From Bradyrhizobium sp. LTSP849 (GTDB taxonomy: Bacteria; Pseudomonadota; Alphaproteobacteria; Rhizobiales; Xanthobacteraceae), in NCBI RefSeq assembly GCF_000938255.1, contig NZ_JYMR01000018.1, positions 259,001 to 323,000 of the forward strand: a DNA stretch of 64,000 nt. Reading direction: 5' to 3'. The notes below the pieces were generated by a model. It was given only the letters and a program-made list of their open reading frames with translations, was not told where the DNA came from and made no database searches. Position 1 is the first letter of the stretch. Each line of letters starts with the position of its first letter. The position numbers and the translations under genes are program-made. Positions 9,501-17,200 of this stretch are shown one piece after another.

Positions 9501-10039
9501 GTCGGCATGAACCAGCTCATGAAGGCGACGTCGGACTGGTGCGGCATCGAGGACGAGACGCAGCCATGGTCGTCGCCGGCGACCACCAGCACGCCGCCAT
9601 GCGGCGAGGAGCCATAGGCGTTGCCGTGCTTCAGCGCATCGCCGGAACGGTCGACGCCCGGCCCCTTGCCGTACCAGAGCCCGAACACGCCATCGACCTC
9701 GCGATCGGCTTGGGTCTCGACTTGCTGTGAACCGAGCACCGCGGTCGCGGCGAGGTCTTCGTTCACGGCCGGCAGGAACTCGATTGCGTCGCGCTTCAGT
9801 CGTTCCTGGATGCGCCACAGTTCGAGATCGACGCCGCCGAGCGGCGAGCCGCGATAGCCGGAGATGAAGCCTGCGGTGTTGAGGCCCGCAGCCCGGTCGC
9901 GCCGCGCCTGGTCGAGCGCGATGCGGACGATGGCTTGGGTGCCGGTGAGGAAGACGCGGCCTTCCGCGCGGTCGTAGCGGTCGGAGAGCTCGTAGGTGTC
10001 GAGTGACGGAATGGCGTCCATGCGGACCTCGCGCGGCAT
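6572..10039 (-). CDS. Indolepyruvate ferredoxin oxidoreductase, fused alpha/beta subunits
   Basis: An 1155-residue single-chain enzyme that joins the thiamine-diphosphate (IorA-like) and gamma-type (IorB-like) parts, as known from other proteobacteria. The N-terminus has SGYRGSPLGGVD and the next part VNEDLAATAVLGSQQ; a TPP-binding region with GIGCHFMASWMDR follows. Cysteine-rich clusters at about residues 640-680 (CEGCGDCSVESNC, then CNKDFSCLNGFC) would hold Fe-S centres. The C-terminal third starts with VTGVGGTGVITVGALIGM, typical of the gamma/IorB domain. It oxidatively decarboxylates aryl pyruvates to aryl-acetyl-CoA with ferredoxin. The gene is divergent from an Lrp regulator. Met7 (10021) is an alternative start. 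The fused form needs an external ferredoxin, not encoded here. Confidence 0.9.
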   Translation of the reverse strand: MPREVRMDAIPSLDTYELSDRYDRAEGRVFLTGTQAIVRIALDQARRDRAAGLNTAGFISGYRGSPLGGVDLELWRIQERLKRDAIEFLPAVNEDLAATAVLGSQQVETQADREVDGVFGLWYGKGPGVDRSGDALKHGNAYGSSPHGGVLVVAGDDHGCVSSSMPHQSDVAFMSWFMPTLHPASVDEYLAFGEYGYALSRFSGMWIGFKAISEIVESGASVTLRPPRVFETPDFTPPPGGLHYRWPDLPGPQIEERLEAKKHAVYAFAKANPIDRHIYDIRGATYGIVTTGKAHLDLMEALRLMGLDEAACRAIGIDIYKVGMVWPLALHDAMDFVKGKREILVVEEKRGIIESQFKEYFYDYPGAKPERMVGKHDETGARLISWIGELSPRALASVLARRLDPMFPGLNLAARAAALLPEAERTINVAGATRTPYFCSGCPHNTSTKVPEGSKALAGIGCHFMASWMDRDTSSLIQMGGEGVNWAASSRFTGHKHIFQNLGEGTYYHSGSMAIRQAIAANANITYKILFNDAVAMTGGQPVDGPVSVHAIAHSVRAEGVARIALVSDNPAQFSPADLPAGVSIHPREEMDAVQRELRDVSGVSVLIYQQTCATEKRRRRKRGQMADPKRFAYINDLVCEGCGDCSVESNCLSVEPKETPFGRKRQINLSSCNKDFSCLNGFCPSFVTVEGATRRKKTASEMDAVGRAATLPLPAPATLDRPYDLLVTGVGGTGVITVGALIGMAAHLERRGVSVLDFTGFAQKFGPVLSYLRLASSPEALHQVRIDQGAADALIGCDLVVSSSPKASGTYHRGTRAAINTAEMPTGDVVRFRDADLASPARLRAIRQVIGNDNLDTINANALAERLLGDAVYANIIMLGLAWQRGLVPISLSALLRAIELNGVAVERNKHALAWGRIAAADPDFLPKTDEAPKAGTLDQLIDRRAEFLTAYQDTAYAARYRATVAKIRDAESALNSEALTEAVARALFKLMAYKDEYEVARLHMQSGFLDELKREFEGDFSVQYHLAPPFLPSERDARGRPRKRAFGQWIQMPLAMLARLRGLRGTPFDPFGYTAERRAERELITWYEGVIAQILDRLDAVHLPGLVAIAKAPMEIRGYGPVKDIAIAKVKPEVDRMLADLVASSPAKMCAYG

Positions 10040-10173
10040 CCTGCCGAATAGGCGAAGGTTAGGCCGCGGGCGCTGGTAGGTCTTACCTATTCATCCCGAC
10101 ATAAGCGAAATTTCGGTAGAATTTTGCGTATATGTTCGTTATGCGGTACATTCTATCGGATTGAGGGGATTTC

Positions 10174-10629
10174 ATGATTGAAGACCAGGACGCGCGGATT
10201 CTCGCTTATCTCCAGAAGGACGGCCGCGCCACCAACCAGCAGCTTGCCGACGAGGTCGGCATGTCCACCTCCGCCTGTTGGCGCCGGGTGCGCGCGCTCG
10301 AGGAGACTGGCGTCATCCGGGGCTATGCCGCGGTGGTTGCGCGCGAGCAGGCGGGCTTTACGATGTCGGCTATCCTCCATGTCTCGCTGGAGCGGCATGA
10401 CGCCAAATTCGTCGACGAGTTTGTGTCCCGGGTCACCAAACGCCGCGAGGTGCTGGAGTGTTTTGCGACGACAGGTGATGCGGATTATCACTTGCGCGTC
10501 GTCGTGCAGGACATGGCGGCCTACAACAGGTTTTTGGACGAGTTCATGTTCCGCATTCCCGGCATCCGCTATGTCCGCAGCAACGTGGTGCTGAAGGAGA
10601 TCAAGACCAGTGTGGCGCTGCCGTTTTAA
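10174..10629 (+). CDS. Lrp/AsnC-family transcriptional regulator
   Basis: A 151-residue feast/famine regulator. Residues 4-60 form the winged helix (DARILAYLQKDGRATNQQLA, then MSTSACWRRVRALEETGVI), and residues about 68-145 form the RAM ligand-binding and oligomerisation domain (FVDEFVSRVTKRREVLECF, TGDADYHLRVVVQD). It lies divergent from the indolepyruvate oxidoreductase gene over a 134-bp AT-richer gap, so it probably controls amino-acid-linked expression of that enzyme, aromatic amino acids being the natural effector candidates. The start ATG follows GATTGAGGGGATTTC, which gives a reasonable ribosome site. A REPIN-like element follows the stop codon. Confidence 0.9.
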   Translation: MIEDQDARILAYLQKDGRATNQQLADEVGMSTSACWRRVRALEETGVIRGYAAVVAREQAGFTMSAILHVSLERHDAKFVDEFVSRVTKRREVLECFATTGDADYHLRVVVQDMAAYNRFLDEFMFRIPGIRYVRSNVVLKEIKTSVALPF

Positions 10630-10644
10630 GACACGGGAAGTGCT

Positions 10645-10734
10645 GTAGGGTGGGCAAAGGCGCGTAGCGCCGTGCCCATCATCTTGCCTCGATTTGCGAA
10701 AGCGGTGGGCACGCTTCGCTTTGCCCACCCTACG
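10645..10734. repeat. REPIN-like inverted pair (copy 3)
   Basis: Third complete copy: left arm from GTAGGGTGGGCAAAGGCGC and right inverted arm ending TTTGCCCACCCTAC, spacer about 24 bases. As with copy 2 it separates convergent genes (Lrp regulator and FAH-family hydrolase). The stems are almost identical to the other copies while the spacers differ, as expected if the arms are under selection for recognition. Confidence 0.85.
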
Positions 10735-10744
10735 GCAGCGACAA

Positions 10745-11530
10745 CTACTGCCTCTCCCGCACAAACCTGTTCCGCAGCGTGCCGACACCTGTGATGTCAA
10801 TCTCCACGACATCGCCATGACTGATGTCCGGCGAGGCGCCGTCGGTGCCCATCCAGATCACGTCGCCCGGCCATAGCGTGAAATACTTGGTCAGCTCGAC
10901 CAGGAACGGTACCACCCCAAAGATCATGTCGTTGGTGTGGAAGCGGTTGGTTTCCTTGCCGTTGACCCGGACGACGGTCTCCATCTTCGCAAGATCAGCC
11001 TCGGTCTCGATCCATGGTCCCATCGGCTTGAACGTGTCGGCATTCTTCGAGCGCCACAGGCTGCGATCGGCCTTCTGCCAGCTGCGCTCGCTGACATCGT
11101 TGCCGATGGTGTAGCCGAACACGCAATCCATCGCGTTGGCTTCTGTGAGATGCTTCACCTTCTTGCCGACGACGACGGCAAGCTCGCCCTCATAGTGGAC
11201 CTTCTCGGTCGCGAAGGACGGGATCACGACGTCCTCGTCATGCGCGATCAGCGCGTTCTGGGCGCGATAGCCGATCTCGGGCCTGTCGGGCACGGCCGGC
11301 ACTTCGCCGCGCTTGTCGGCGGCCTCCTTCAGGTGCTTCAGGTAGTTCAAGCCGACGCAGTAGAAGGTGCGCGGGATCAACGGTAGCTCGATCTTCACCT
11401 GTGACAGCGGATGTGTGCGCGAGCTGCGTCGCCATTCGCCAAATGGGTCGCCGTCGACCGCGATCACCTGGTCGCCCTCGACGATGCCCCAGGAGGTCTT
11501 GCTCGAAGTGGTGAATTTCAGCCAGCGCAT
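10745..11530 (-). CDS. Fumarylacetoacetate hydrolase family protein
   Basis: A 261-residue FAH-domain protein. The conserved core is visible: VGLNYLKHLKEAA near residue 59, the metal-ligand region VHYEGELAVVVGKK near 115-130, and GYTIGNDVSERSWQ. A later segment, WPGDVIWMGTDGASP, matches the usual end of the fold. Members are Mg/Mn-dependent hydrolases or decarboxylases that cleave C-C bonds in acylpyruvates and 2-hydroxymuconate-type intermediates, or isomerise them. It is the third gene of a tightly packed minus-strand operon after the dehydrogenase and the flavin monooxygenase (15 bp spacing), pointing to a short catabolic route ending in ring or chain cleavage. The precise substrate is not readable. 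The cytoplasmic location is inferred from the absence of a signal peptide. Confidence 0.87.
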   Translation of the reverse strand: MRWLKFTTSSKTSWGIVEGDQVIAVDGDPFGEWRRSSRTHPLSQVKIELPLIPRTFYCVGLNYLKHLKEAADKRGEVPAVPDRPEIGYRAQNALIAHDEDVVIPSFATEKVHYEGELAVVVGKKVKHLTEANAMDCVFGYTIGNDVSERSWQKADRSLWRSKNADTFKPMGPWIETEADLAKMETVVRVNGKETNRFHTNDMIFGVVPFLVELTKYFTLWPGDVIWMGTDGASPDISHGDVVEIDITGVGTLRNRFVRERQ

Positions 11531-11545
11531 GTCGTGTCCTCGTCG

Positions 11546-12913
11546 TTATTCCGCGGCATCACGCGGCTGCACTTTCCACGCGCCTGCGCTCGGCCGTTTC
11601 AGGCCAATATTTTCGCGCAGCGTCTTGCCGCGATAGTCCTTCTGGAACAAGCCGCGGCGCTGCAATTCCGGCACGACGTGTTGCACGAAGTCGGCGTAGG
11701 AGCCGGGCACATAGGTCGCGGCGATGACAAAACCGTCGCAGCCGCGCTCGACGAACATCTCTTCGAGCTTGTCCGCGATCTCCTTGGGGCCGCCGACCAT
11801 CGCGTCCTGCACCTGGCCGCGGCCGGAGAAGGTGACGAAGTCGCGCGCGCTCGGATTGCTCTTGCCTGAATTCTTCAGTACGCCGTCGCGGATGCCCAAA
11901 ATGCCCTGCATGCTCTTAAGTTCTTCCGTCGTCAGCGGCTCGTCGAGGTCCTTGGAGGCAAAATCATAGTTGAGCGCTTCGGCGAGCAGCGACAGCGCGT
12001 CAATCTGGAGCGGCAGCTTGTTGATCAGCGCCATCTTATCCTCGGCTTCCGCCTTGGTCGCGCCGCAGACCGGCGTCGTCAAATTGCAAAGGCGCATTTG
12101 ATCGGGATCGCGGCCGGCTTTGGCGGCCTCGTTGCGCACGGCGGAATAGCCTTCTTTCGCCGCCGCGAGGTTGCGCGCGGCGGTAAAAATCACTTCGCCC
12201 CAGCGCCCGGCGAAGCGCTGGCCGCGGCCCGACGCGCCGGCCTGGATGATCACGGGATGGCCCTGATCAGAGCGGGGCACGGTGAAGGGTCCACGCGACT
12301 TGAAGGCCGGGCCCTTGTGATCGAGCCGCTTCACCTTGGCCGGATCGGCAAAGCGGCCGCTCTTTTTGTCCATGATGAGCGCGCCATCTTCCCAGGTGTC
12401 CCAATGGCCGAGCACGACCTCCATGAATTCGTCGGCCTTGTCGTAGCGGGAATCATGTTCGGGATGCGAATCCCGTCCCATGTTCAGCGCTTCGCCGTCG
12501 TTCAGCGAGGTGACGACGTTCCAGCCTGCGCGCCCGCCCGACATCAGATCGAGCGTGGCAAAGCGGCGGGCGACGTCGAACGGCTCGTAATAGGTGGTCG
12601 AGCAGGTTGCCCCTAACCCGAGCTTGTCGGTAACCAGGCCCATCGTGGTGAGCACGATCAGCGGATCCATCTTCACGCAGCGGATGCCGTATTCGACGGT
12701 GTGGGCGTGGTCGTTGCCGTAGCGGTCGGGCATCGCCAGGCGGTCGTCGAAGAAGGCCATGTGAAACTTGCCGGCTTCGAGGATTTTCGCGATCTCCTGA
12801 TAATAGTCCGCCGACATCGAATCGTCGCGCGAGTCAGGATGCCGCCAGGAGCTCGGCAGATTGGTGCAGTTTTGCGCCTGAAGGAAGCCGACCAGTACCA
12901 TCTGCCGCGTCAT
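11546..12913 (-). CDS. NtaA/SnaA/DszA-type flavin-dependent monooxygenase (LLM class)
   Basis: A 455-residue member of the bacterial luciferase-like superfamily in the nitrilotriacetate/dibenzothiophene-sulfone monooxygenase group. Typical segments are WRHPDSRDDSM, FFDDRLAMPD, GLGATCSTTYYEPFDVAR, and RAGWNVVTSLNDGEALN near the flavin pocket, with the later IQAGASGRGQRFAG. These enzymes use FMNH2 supplied by a separate reductase and oxygen to attack C-N, C-S or C=O bonds; no reductase gene is adjacent. It is the middle gene of the operon. The start was set at 12913, where GGAG stands six bases upstream, rather than at an ATG four codons earlier that lacks a ribosome site. Confidence 0.88.
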   Translation of the reverse strand: MTRQMVLVGFLQAQNCTNLPSSWRHPDSRDDSMSADYYQEIAKILEAGKFHMAFFDDRLAMPDRYGNDHAHTVEYGIRCVKMDPLIVLTTMGLVTDKLGLGATCSTTYYEPFDVARRFATLDLMSGGRAGWNVVTSLNDGEALNMGRDSHPEHDSRYDKADEFMEVVLGHWDTWEDGALIMDKKSGRFADPAKVKRLDHKGPAFKSRGPFTVPRSDQGHPVIIQAGASGRGQRFAGRWGEVIFTAARNLAAAKEGYSAVRNEAAKAGRDPDQMRLCNLTTPVCGATKAEAEDKMALINKLPLQIDALSLLAEALNYDFASKDLDEPLTTEELKSMQGILGIRDGVLKNSGKSNPSARDFVTFSGRGQVQDAMVGGPKEIADKLEEMFVERGCDGFVIAATYVPGSYADFVQHVVPELQRRGLFQKDYRGKTLRENIGLKRPSAGAWKVQPRDAAE

Positions 12914-12931
12914 GCTGTTCTCCAAATTCCA

Positions 12932-13984
12932 TCAGGCCAGATCGAGGATTGTTTCGAGCCTGTACTCACGCGCCAGCGAGCGCAACTTCTCCCAGGTCGC
13001 ATCCTCGATCTCGATGCCGTCGCGCAGACGTTGCTGCTCGCGCACGCCCTCGATCTCGCCGGGATAGTAGACGCCCTTGCTGCCCTCGGACGGCGGCGTT
13101 GATTTCAGATAATGCGCGAATTCGGTGACCTCGCGCTTGAATTCCTTCAGCGGGCAGAACGCCGCGACGTTGAACACCGCCATGAAGCAGCCGTCATTGT
13201 GCCGGCCGGTCGGCTCGACCCCGAAGCCGAGCCCGGTGAGCAGGCCGCAGAGCACCTCGACCATCGCGGCCAGGCCGCTGCCCTTGTAGCCTTCGGTGCC
13301 GCCAAGCGGCAGCAGCGCGCCGCCCTTGCGGTATTGGGTCGGGTCGGTGGTGTGCCGTCCCTCGGCATCGATGATCCATCCGGTGGGAATCTCCTCGCCG
13401 CGGGCGACCGCGAGCTGGATCTTGCCGGCCGCAACCGCCGATGTCGCCATGTCCAGATAGAACGGCGATTCGAGATCGGACGGCACCGCGATCGAGATCG
13501 GGTTGGTGCCGAGCCGGGCCTCCTTGCCGCCGAACGGCGCCACGTGCTTCGGCGAACGGCCGGAGTCCGCCGTCGCGATCCCGATCATGCCTTCGCGCAT
13601 CGCCATCAGTGGATAGGCGGCGAGGCGGCCCACATGGCTTTGCCGGAACACGGTGCAGGCGGCGACGTTCGCCGTCTTCGCCTTCTCGATCGTCAGCGCC
13701 ATCGCCTTGGCGTTGACATGGAAGCCGAACCCCCAATGGCCGTCGATGACGGTCGTGGTCGGCGATTCCTGGACGATGGACCATTTGGCGCCGGGAACGA
13801 TGTGTCCGGCCTTGATACGGTCGATATAGGTGGAAACCGCGATCACGCCGTGGGAGTCGTGGCCTGCGAGATTGGCGTTGACGCAACCGACGGCGACCGC
13901 GTCGGCTTCTTCCTCGGAAGCTCCGGCTGCGCGGAGCAGTGCAGCGCTGACGCGCGTGAGGCGGTCGGCCTTGACGATCGGCAT
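12932..13984 (-). CDS. Malate/L-lactate/ureidoglycolate dehydrogenase family oxidoreductase
   Basis: A 350-residue NAD(P)-dependent dehydrogenase of the Ldh2/MDH2 fold, unrelated to Rossmann-type lactate dehydrogenase. Signature segments are NLAGHDSHGVIAVSTYIDRI, including the catalytic His region, then VFRQSHVGRLAAYP, PFGGKEARLGTNPISIAVPS and LPLGGTEGYKGSGLAAMVE. Family members oxidise 2-hydroxy acids (malate, lactate, ureidoglycolate) or reduce imino acids such as delta-1-piperideine-2-carboxylate. It is the first gene of the minus-strand operon with the flavin monooxygenase and FAH-type hydrolase, so it probably prepares or processes a 2-hydroxy or 2-oxo acid in that pathway. Substrate specificity cannot be decided from sequence. 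Confidence 0.87.
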   Translation of the reverse strand: MPIVKADRLTRVSAALLRAAGASEEEADAVAVGCVNANLAGHDSHGVIAVSTYIDRIKAGHIVPGAKWSIVQESPTTTVIDGHWGFGFHVNAKAMALTIEKAKTANVAACTVFRQSHVGRLAAYPLMAMREGMIGIATADSGRSPKHVAPFGGKEARLGTNPISIAVPSDLESPFYLDMATSAVAAGKIQLAVARGEEIPTGWIIDAEGRHTTDPTQYRKGGALLPLGGTEGYKGSGLAAMVEVLCGLLTGLGFGVEPTGRHNDGCFMAVFNVAAFCPLKEFKREVTEFAHYLKSTPPSEGSKGVYYPGEIEGVREQQRLRDGIEIEDATWEKLRSLAREYRLETILDLA

Positions 13985-14290
13985 GGCGTTCCCTCAGGTC
14001 ATCGCCCTTGATGGACGTTGTTGGGAGCCATCGTCTCAAAGCCCCGCGCCGATATCAATCTCCCGTAAACCAATACAGGGCTGCAAATTCGTAAACAGAA
14101 CGCGCCTTTCGTCGGACGACCATGCGTCCTGGCATGCCGCGCGGCGGGATTCCCGACAGTTTTTGGTCTGTCGTTCGCAGCTCGTTCACTGTGATCGGCG
14201 GTTTCCACCACGCAATAACGACCACTTAGGCGATCACCGTTCATAACGCGACCCGGGATAAAACGGCAGAAATGCCCGGGAGTTGAGATC
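13985..14290. other. Intergenic region between divergent genes
   Basis: About 306 bp between the dehydrogenase operon and the c-di-GMP gene. It contains short AT-rich stretches (for example CGTAAACCAATACAG near 14065 and CGCAATAACGACCACTTAGG near 14212) that could hold promoters for both directions, but I could not identify a confident -35/-10 pair, operator or repeat. Overlapping frames on both strands look like chance. Confidence 0.4.
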
Positions 14291-17200
14291 GTGCAGACGA
14301 CCCTCGCGCGCACCTTTGCAGCGTTGAGTGCCATCAACGAAGCGATCCTCTACGCGAAATCGCCGGACGAGCTGTACCAAAAGGTCTGCGACGCCGGGTT
14401 TGCGAGCGGGGACTTCATGGCGGTTGCCGTGTTCCTGGTGGAGCCGGACGGCCGTCGGCTGCGCTTTGCCGCCGGTTGCGGCGAGGACGTGGCGCGGCTG
14501 AGCGCGATCGAGATCACCGTTGAAGCCGGCACGCCGGAAGGCGCGGGCGTCGGCGGCGAGGCGTTTCGCAGCCAGACGCTTTGCATCAGCAATGACTATT
14601 TGAACGACCTGCGCTCGCTGGCGTGGCGCGAGGGCGCGGCGAAGGCTCATATCGGCGCGGCGGCGGCGCTGCCGCTGCTCTGCAATGGCGAGAGCGTCGG
14701 CGTGCTGTTCGTGACCCGCAGTGAGGCCGGCTCGTTGAACGAGCAGATGGTGTCGCTGTTCGAGCGTATGTCGGCGAACATCTCCTACGCGCTGGACAAT
14801 TTCACGCGCGAAACGGCGCGCCAGGTCGGTGAACGCGCGACGCGGCGGCTGAACCGCATGTTCGGCGCCATCAGCGCGACCAACGAGGCCATTCTGCACG
14901 CCAAGACCGAACTGGAATTGTGCCAGCGCGTCTGCGATGCCGCGGTCTACTGCGCCAAGTCGCTTGCCACTTTCGTTCTGCTGCTCGAACCGGACTCGCA
15001 CTGGCTGAGGCCGGTCGCCGCGACCGGACAGAACCTCGACCTGATCAGACAAGCGCGCTATTCGATCGACCCGGAGAATCCCCACGGCACAGGTATTGTC
15101 GGCGAGGTCTTCCGGACGCAGAGACTGATCGTCGAGGACGACCTCGTCAATCGAATCAAGGGAACGGCGTGGGAGCAGGCGAACGTCGATGCCGGTGCGG
15201 TGGCTTGCATGGTCGCGCCGCTGGTCAAACGCGGGACCAGCGTCGGTGTGCTGTTCTCATTCGTCAGCAAGTCATGGGCGAACGACGAGGAGGTCGTCGC
15301 GCTGCTGCTTCGCATGACGGAGAACGTCTCCTTCGCGCTCGAGAACTTTGACCGCGAAACGGAAAAGGCCAGGATCGCCGAGGAGGAGGATCGCCTCGCG
15401 CGCATGTATGCGGCGCTCAGCGCCACCAACGAAGCCATCCTGCGGGCGCGCTCGCGCAGCGAACTGTTCGACTTGGTGTGCGAGGCGACGGTCGAGGGCG
15501 CCAAGTTCGCATCGACGTCGATTGCGCTGGTCGATCACGATGCCGAGCTGCTCCACGTGGTTGCCTGCTATGGTCCGAACAAGGAGCAGGTGCTTCGCTT
15601 CAAGCTTGCGACGACCGACAAGGTTCCGGAAGGACGGGGATTGACCGGCACCGCATTCCGCACGCGGCAGCCCTGCGTCAGCAACGATTTGTGGGCCGAC
15701 AAGCGCATGAAGCCGTGGCGCGAAGGCGCGCGTCGGGACGGCATCGCATCGGCGGCGGCCTTGCCGCTCTTCAACGGCGACCGGATCGAGGGCGCCTTCC
15801 TGTTCCACTCGTTCCAGCGCGATACTTTCACCCCCGAATTCGTCGAGCTCCTGCAGCGATTGCAGGCGAACGTGGCCTTTGCGCTGGCGAATTTCGACCG
15901 CGCGGTGGAGAAGGCCAGAGCCGACAAGCAGCGAAGCCGGCTGAGCGGCATGTTCGAGGCGCTGAGCGCGACCAATGAAGCCATCATGCGTGCCAAGACG
16001 CGGGATGAGCTGTTCGAGGCCGCATGCGAGGCCTCCGTGCTGGGCGACATGTTCGCCTCGGCGACCATCGCAATTATGGACCCGGACGGCGAGATCGTCC
16101 GCGTCGTCGCGGCAAAGGGGCGCATGCATGATCGCATGGTCGGACGGACCTGCGTCATTTCCGCCGACCATCCCGAAGGGCAGGGAATCATCGGAACGTC
16201 GCTGCGTTCCCGGCAGCCCTGCGTCATGAACGACTATCTCAGCGACCCGAGATCCGAGCATTGGCGCACCAAGGCGACGGAAGACGGTACGCATGCGGCT
16301 GCGAGCTTTCCGCTCATGCGCTCCCACGGCGAGCCCCGCGGCGTCCTGTTGTTCCTGGCTCCCGAGGAGCACACATTCACGCCTGATCTCGTGGAGCTGC
16401 TCGGACGCCTCGCGGAAAACGTGTCGTTTGCGCTCGACAACTTCGAGCGGGCCGAGGAAAAGGCCCGCACCGAAGCGCAGAAGGAACGCCTGACGCGCAT
16501 GTTCGCGGCGCTCAGCGCTACCAACGAAGCGATCGTCCGGGCCAAGTCGCGCACCGAATTGTTCGACCTCGTGTGCCAGGCCGCGTCCACCGGCGGCAAG
16601 TTCACTTCGACGACCATTGCGCTCGCCAGGGATGATAGCGATCAGCTCGAGATCGTCGCGGCGGCCGGGCCGTCCGCCGAGACCACAAGGAACGTGCGTC
16701 TCTCCATTGACGCTGATCGGCCCGAGGGCCGCGGCATGAGCGGCACGGCCTTCCGCACCCGCCAGCCCTGCATCAGCAACGATTATGTCAACGACCGCCG
16801 CGTCAGCGCCTTCCATTCCGTCCTTCAAAGCGACGGCGCGCGCTCCGGTGCGGCGTTCCCGCTGGTCACACATGATGAGTCCGTCGGCGTGATGATCTAC
16901 ATGTCGACCGAGCAGGACACTTTTACGGACGAGTTCGTCGAGCTGTTGCAGCGTCTTGCCGGCAACGTCTCCTTCGCGATGGAGAATTTCGATCGGGCCG
17001 ACGAGAAGAAAAAGGCCGACGAGCGCATCGAATATCTCGCCTCGCACGACAGCCTGACCAATTTGCCGAACCGCGAGACCTTCAGCAGTCTCTTGCGCGA
17101 GGCGATCGACATCGCAGAGCGCCATGACCACCGCTTTGCGGTGCTGTTCATCGATCTCGACCGCTTCAAGGTCATCAACGATTCGCTCGGCCATGAGGCC

